Part shown: piece by piece, positions 60,941 to 64,000 of the stretch | How the letters are laid out: the number at the start of each line of letters is the position of its first letter | Position numbering within the stretch: position 1 is the stretch's first letter | Assembly: GCA_035771175.1 (NCBI GenBank) | Contig: CM069593.1 | Location: 40,733,741-40,797,740 of the forward strand | Origin: Paratinospora sagittata | Taxonomy: Eukaryota; Streptophyta; Magnoliopsida; Ranunculales; Menispermaceae | Length of the DNA: 64,000 nt | Direction of reading: 5' to 3' | Made by a program: the position numbers and the translations under genes | Notes under the pieces: generated by a model | Told to the model about the DNA's origin: nothing | The model's database searches: none | What the model saw: the letters and a program-made list of their open reading frames with translations, nothing else

Positions 60941-61004
60941 GGTTATATTAAAACAATGATGGATGAATAGACACAATTACTATTTGGTGTGATACCAACA
61001 TGGC

Positions 61005-62384
61005 TGTCACACCCCGCCCGGATGCGCTTAAACCGACGGTACACTCACGGACTGGGAGCGCATTTGGAATTATCACAATGGCAGCATAGTACGCAGCAGA
61101 AATACAATACAGTACAAGTCTGATTTCATTAATTTTAGAATATAATTTGTACATGAAATAGTTAAAGGAACATTCTCCCTAACTCCCCCAATGAATAATA
61201 CAAAGGGTACAAAATGTGGGCCCCATATACCTGCACCTAGTCCACCCTAATTTCCTGTGAAAAATTTGATAATAATGGAGTGAGCTTAACGCGCTCAGTG
61301 GGTAAAATAGTTCGTGAGTATAACAATTAATAAAGCATACTTCATAATCAAATATCTTAAATACACATGAGAGCATCATAATCAAACAATATGTATGTAT
61401 GCATGACACCGTCTCGTAATGGTTTAATGACTATACATCGCCTGAGTTCACGTATAGATGTCCCTCCATGGGAATAGTCGAGTTCTCATTGAACGTCCCT
61501 CCTTAGGAATGATGCTCTGGATTCACGTACAGATGTCCCTCCCTAGCAGTAGCCAGGTTCTCATTGTACGTCCATCTCCAGATAAATATGATGAATAGCG
61601 AGCTTTGCTCATAACTATTCTTTAAATCATAAACCACATACGTCCCTAGGTGGTGATATGTATGATGACAATGCATGAACTGGTCTGGTCTTTCCTTAAC
61701 ATTTAGACTGACTTTAGCAATGTCTGGTGATCCTTATCAGGGTCGGTATCACGACGTGCAAGGTTAGGACATTCAGTATTACTTGTACAAGCTGGTAGCT
61801 TTCAATAAAACCAACCAGATTAGTCTCCAGTTGAGAGGTGAGACACGAGGTCTGCTTAAATACCAATCGCCTAGAGCAGCTCGCTGCCTCTCGTTCACTA
61901 TTTAAAGCTACTGAGGACAAGGCCAAGTCTGGTTGAGCCAGATTGACTACTAATCCGTTATAATAACAGGGTAATACTTGAATTCCAAATATACAGGCAT
62001 AAGTGCGACAATATAAACATTATAAGATATAATGCAGTGTAAATGAATGTTAGACATAATAATAAATGAATGTAAACTTTAATAAAATTTATAAGACACG
62101 CAAACTTATGTTTCGTTCCCCACTTTCAGATAAGAACTTCTTTCAGAACTGGCGTTTTCCCCCGGACAGAATTGCGTTGCACCGCACAGAGAGTCTCAAA
62201 AGACTAAAAGTCCAAATGAGTGAGAAAGAGAAGGAAAAATCACAAGGAGAGTGATTTTGGTGTGAGAAATGAGGAGGGGGAGGGTTGTTTATATAAAGAT
62301 TTTTGGCGCCTGAACGTTCGGGCACGCGCTCGAACGTTCGTGCAAGTACCCGAGATTTTTTTTGTGCAATCCTAGGGTATTACA
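61005..62384 (+). mobile_element. solo LTR, copy 2 (TGTCACACCCCG type)
   Basis: A 1,380-bp copy of the LTR at 52462-53721, with the same ends (TGTCACACCCCGCCCGGAT start, CCTAGGGTATTACA end) and an exact 5-bp duplication ATGGC (61000-61004 and 62385-62389). It has extra internal copies of the CGTACAGATGTCCCTCC type block compared with copy 1. It lies at the junction of MULE B and the gypsy remnant. Confidence 0.82.
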
Positions 62385-62389
62385 ATGGC

Positions 62390-64000
62390 TGCACGAAAAA
62401 TGAGCAGGACAAGCCAGAGGATGATCAGTGCGGTGGTGAGAGGTTGGAGTATCAAAATAGAGAGCAGAAGAGTGGAAAGGTTCCTTAAAGCATGTTCACC
62501 GACTACGTAAACACCTCTAAATACTTCCAGAGAGCAAGTTTCAAAATCCAGAACAAGGATTACCTCTGATGGTCGAAGAAGATCCAGATGCCTACGAATA
62601 AGAGAGATAAGAGGAAGGATTGCAAATATCATCGAGATCATGGTCATGACACTGACTAGTGCTATGACCTAAAGGAAAAGGTTGAAACTCTAATTCACAG
62701 AGGTCATCTCGGGGAGTACGTCAAGGAATCTAACCAGAGAAGAGTCGAAACACTTGAGAAGGAAAAAATAAAACATGTATGAGAAATAAGGACCAACTAT
62801 GAAGGTGATTTGACCATAACTTTAAACCAGGCCGTGAAGGCCTATGACCGTGAAGCCAGGTCAGAAGTCATGAAGTTGGGACTTCGACCAAAGAAGCAAC
62901 AAAAGAGTGATTTTGCAATCACCTTCACAAGAGATGAGGATTAAGGTATACTCCGACAATACTCAAATGCCCTGGTAGTTGCTATGAACGTGGATAACTA
63001 CAAAGTCCACTGGATGTTAGTTGACAACGGGAGCTCAACGGACATTCTGTACTAGTCAGCCTTAGAGAAGCTTGGACTTACCAAGAAGTAGCTTAGCTCG
63101 GTCGATGTTCCGCTTATCGGGTTCACAGGAGACAGAGTTATGTTGGAAGGTTAGATTACACTTCCTGTGATAGCAAGGGATTCTGAGTACAAAGTTAAGT
63201 TTATGACCAACTTCCTAGTAGTTAAGTTCCCCACAACATACAATGCTATCACAGGTTGACCACTTCTCAATAGCTTAAGAGTCGTGGCGTCGACATACCA
63301 CCTAGCACTTAAGTTCCTAGCAGAACGAGGTGTAAGTGTGGCGAGGGGGAACCAGGAAGATTAAATGGAGTGTTATGCTACTATAATGAAAAGGAAGTCA
63401 GGTTAGACCAACAACCTCAAGATGTCAGAAGAAATATTTATGCAGCTAGAAGTACTAACCAACTATGACCTCAACCTGAGAGAAGTCGTTCAAGGAATTG
63501 AGGCACAAGATGAATGGAAAGAGGTGCAGATTATTGAAGATCTGGCCAAAACCGTCAGGGTCGGCACTGGATGAAATCAAAAGTGGTTGAACACGTAATC
63601 AATGTGCTTAGAAAACACATGGACATCTTCGCTTGATCTCTCGAAGATATGTAAGGTATTCCTACCGGTGTTATAGTGCATCACCTCAATGTCAACCTAG
63701 AGGCGAAGCCAGTGAGGCATAAGAGAAAAGCTCTTAGTCTGGAGAGAGCTCAAGGTGTAAGAGAAGAAGTCAACAAGCTCCTAGCAGCCCGTTTCATCAA
63801 AGAAGTCCTTTATCCTTATTGTTTAGCCAATGTGGTCATGGTCAGAAGCCAAATGGGAAGTGGCAGACTGTGTGGATTTCACTGATCTGAGCAAGGCTTG
63901 CACTAAAGATAGTTTTCTTCTACCGAGGATTGATCAGCTGGTAGATGCGACGACAAGTCATGAGTTGCCGAGCTTCATGGACGCATACTCTGGGTATAAC
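62390..64000 (+). pseudogene. Ty3/gypsy (Tat-type) gag, protease and RT remnant, runs off window
   Basis: Broken frames show a Gag segment (DCKYHRDHGHDTD, CYDLKEKVETLIHRGHLGEY at about 62610-62720), a protease site (MLVDNGSSTDILY near 63015; D-N-G-S-S is usual in Tat-type elements), LKFLAERGVSVARGNQED, then the start of RT (AKPVRHKRKALSLERAQG, VNKLLAARFIKEV, and after a frameshift LTLPRIDQL-like and HELPSFMDAYSGYN sequence at the window end). About ten stops and two frameshifts are present. No LTR of its own is seen in the window. Confidence 0.85.

Larger units (their letters stand above)
55335..61004. mobile_element. MULE-like element B with transposase and ULP1-like protease remnants
   Basis: Begins next to the inverted repeat at 55215-55334 with sequence parallel to 49950 onward in element A. 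Order: left satellite array (55735-56480), MuDR-type transposase (+, 56500-58545), right satellite array (58690-59570), a tail shared with A (AACAAAACATCTATTGA), then a ULP1-like protease region on the minus strand (60940-59690). The right end is not found; a solo LTR and a gypsy remnant begin at 61005. MULEs carrying ULP1-like protease genes (Kaonashi type) are known in plants. Confidence 0.7.

Overview
This window is nuclear DNA of a flowering plant, probably a dicot. Genes have GT-AG introns, one gene is an intronless PLS-class PPR gene, and most of the rest is AT-rich and filled with plant transposons: Ty1/copia, Tat-like Ty3/gypsy, RTE-like and L1-like LINEs, tRNA-derived SINEs (one of Au type), hAT and Tourist MITEs, and MULEs. 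I cannot name the species.

Region by region. 1-4006: AT-rich DNA with two SINE-like insertions and one unassigned candidate exon (2492-2614). 4007-6256: intact PPR gene (+). 6558-14986: SEC62 (-), five exons assembled here into a 361-residue protein; introns 1 and 3 are swollen by a hAT MITE and an antisense L1 fragment. The PPR and SEC62 genes converge on a run of 28 G. 17824-29856: one Ty1/copia element with a GTACT target duplication; its 5' LTR is split by a 2.1-kb cluster of foldback units that carry head-to-head tRNA-like modules, its 3' LTR is split by a solo LTR, and its pol region is split by a large inverted duplication and a SINE. 29862-36450: repeats, including a 1.27-kb element with roughly 240-bp inverted ends, and LINE and SINE tails. 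36463-41720: a decayed RTE-like LINE (-) that received a SINE, a hAT element and a Tourist MITE. 43360-49541: a nine-exon gene (-), all exons in phase 0 and open, encoding a Transposase_24-like (plant Ptta/En/Spm) protein, possibly domesticated. 49790-61004: two related MULE copies. One keeps a broken MuDR transposase (56500-58545) and a convergent broken ULP1-like SUMO protease (60940-59690); the other has lost the transposase. Both carry arrays of a roughly 70-bp unit built on a palindrome like ACCGATRTATCGGT. Two copies of one solo LTR (52462-53721, 61005-62384) lie in or beside them. 62390-64000: the gag-protease-RT part of a decayed Tat-type gypsy element that runs out of the window.

Three cellular or potentially functional genes are supported: PPR (organelle RNA processing), SEC62 (post-translational ER translocation) and the transposase-derived gene. 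They share no pathway. The most unusual material is the foldback/tRNA-like cluster, the MULE pair with palindromic arrays, and the intact transposase-derived gene that has a MULE end about 250 bp upstream of its start codon.
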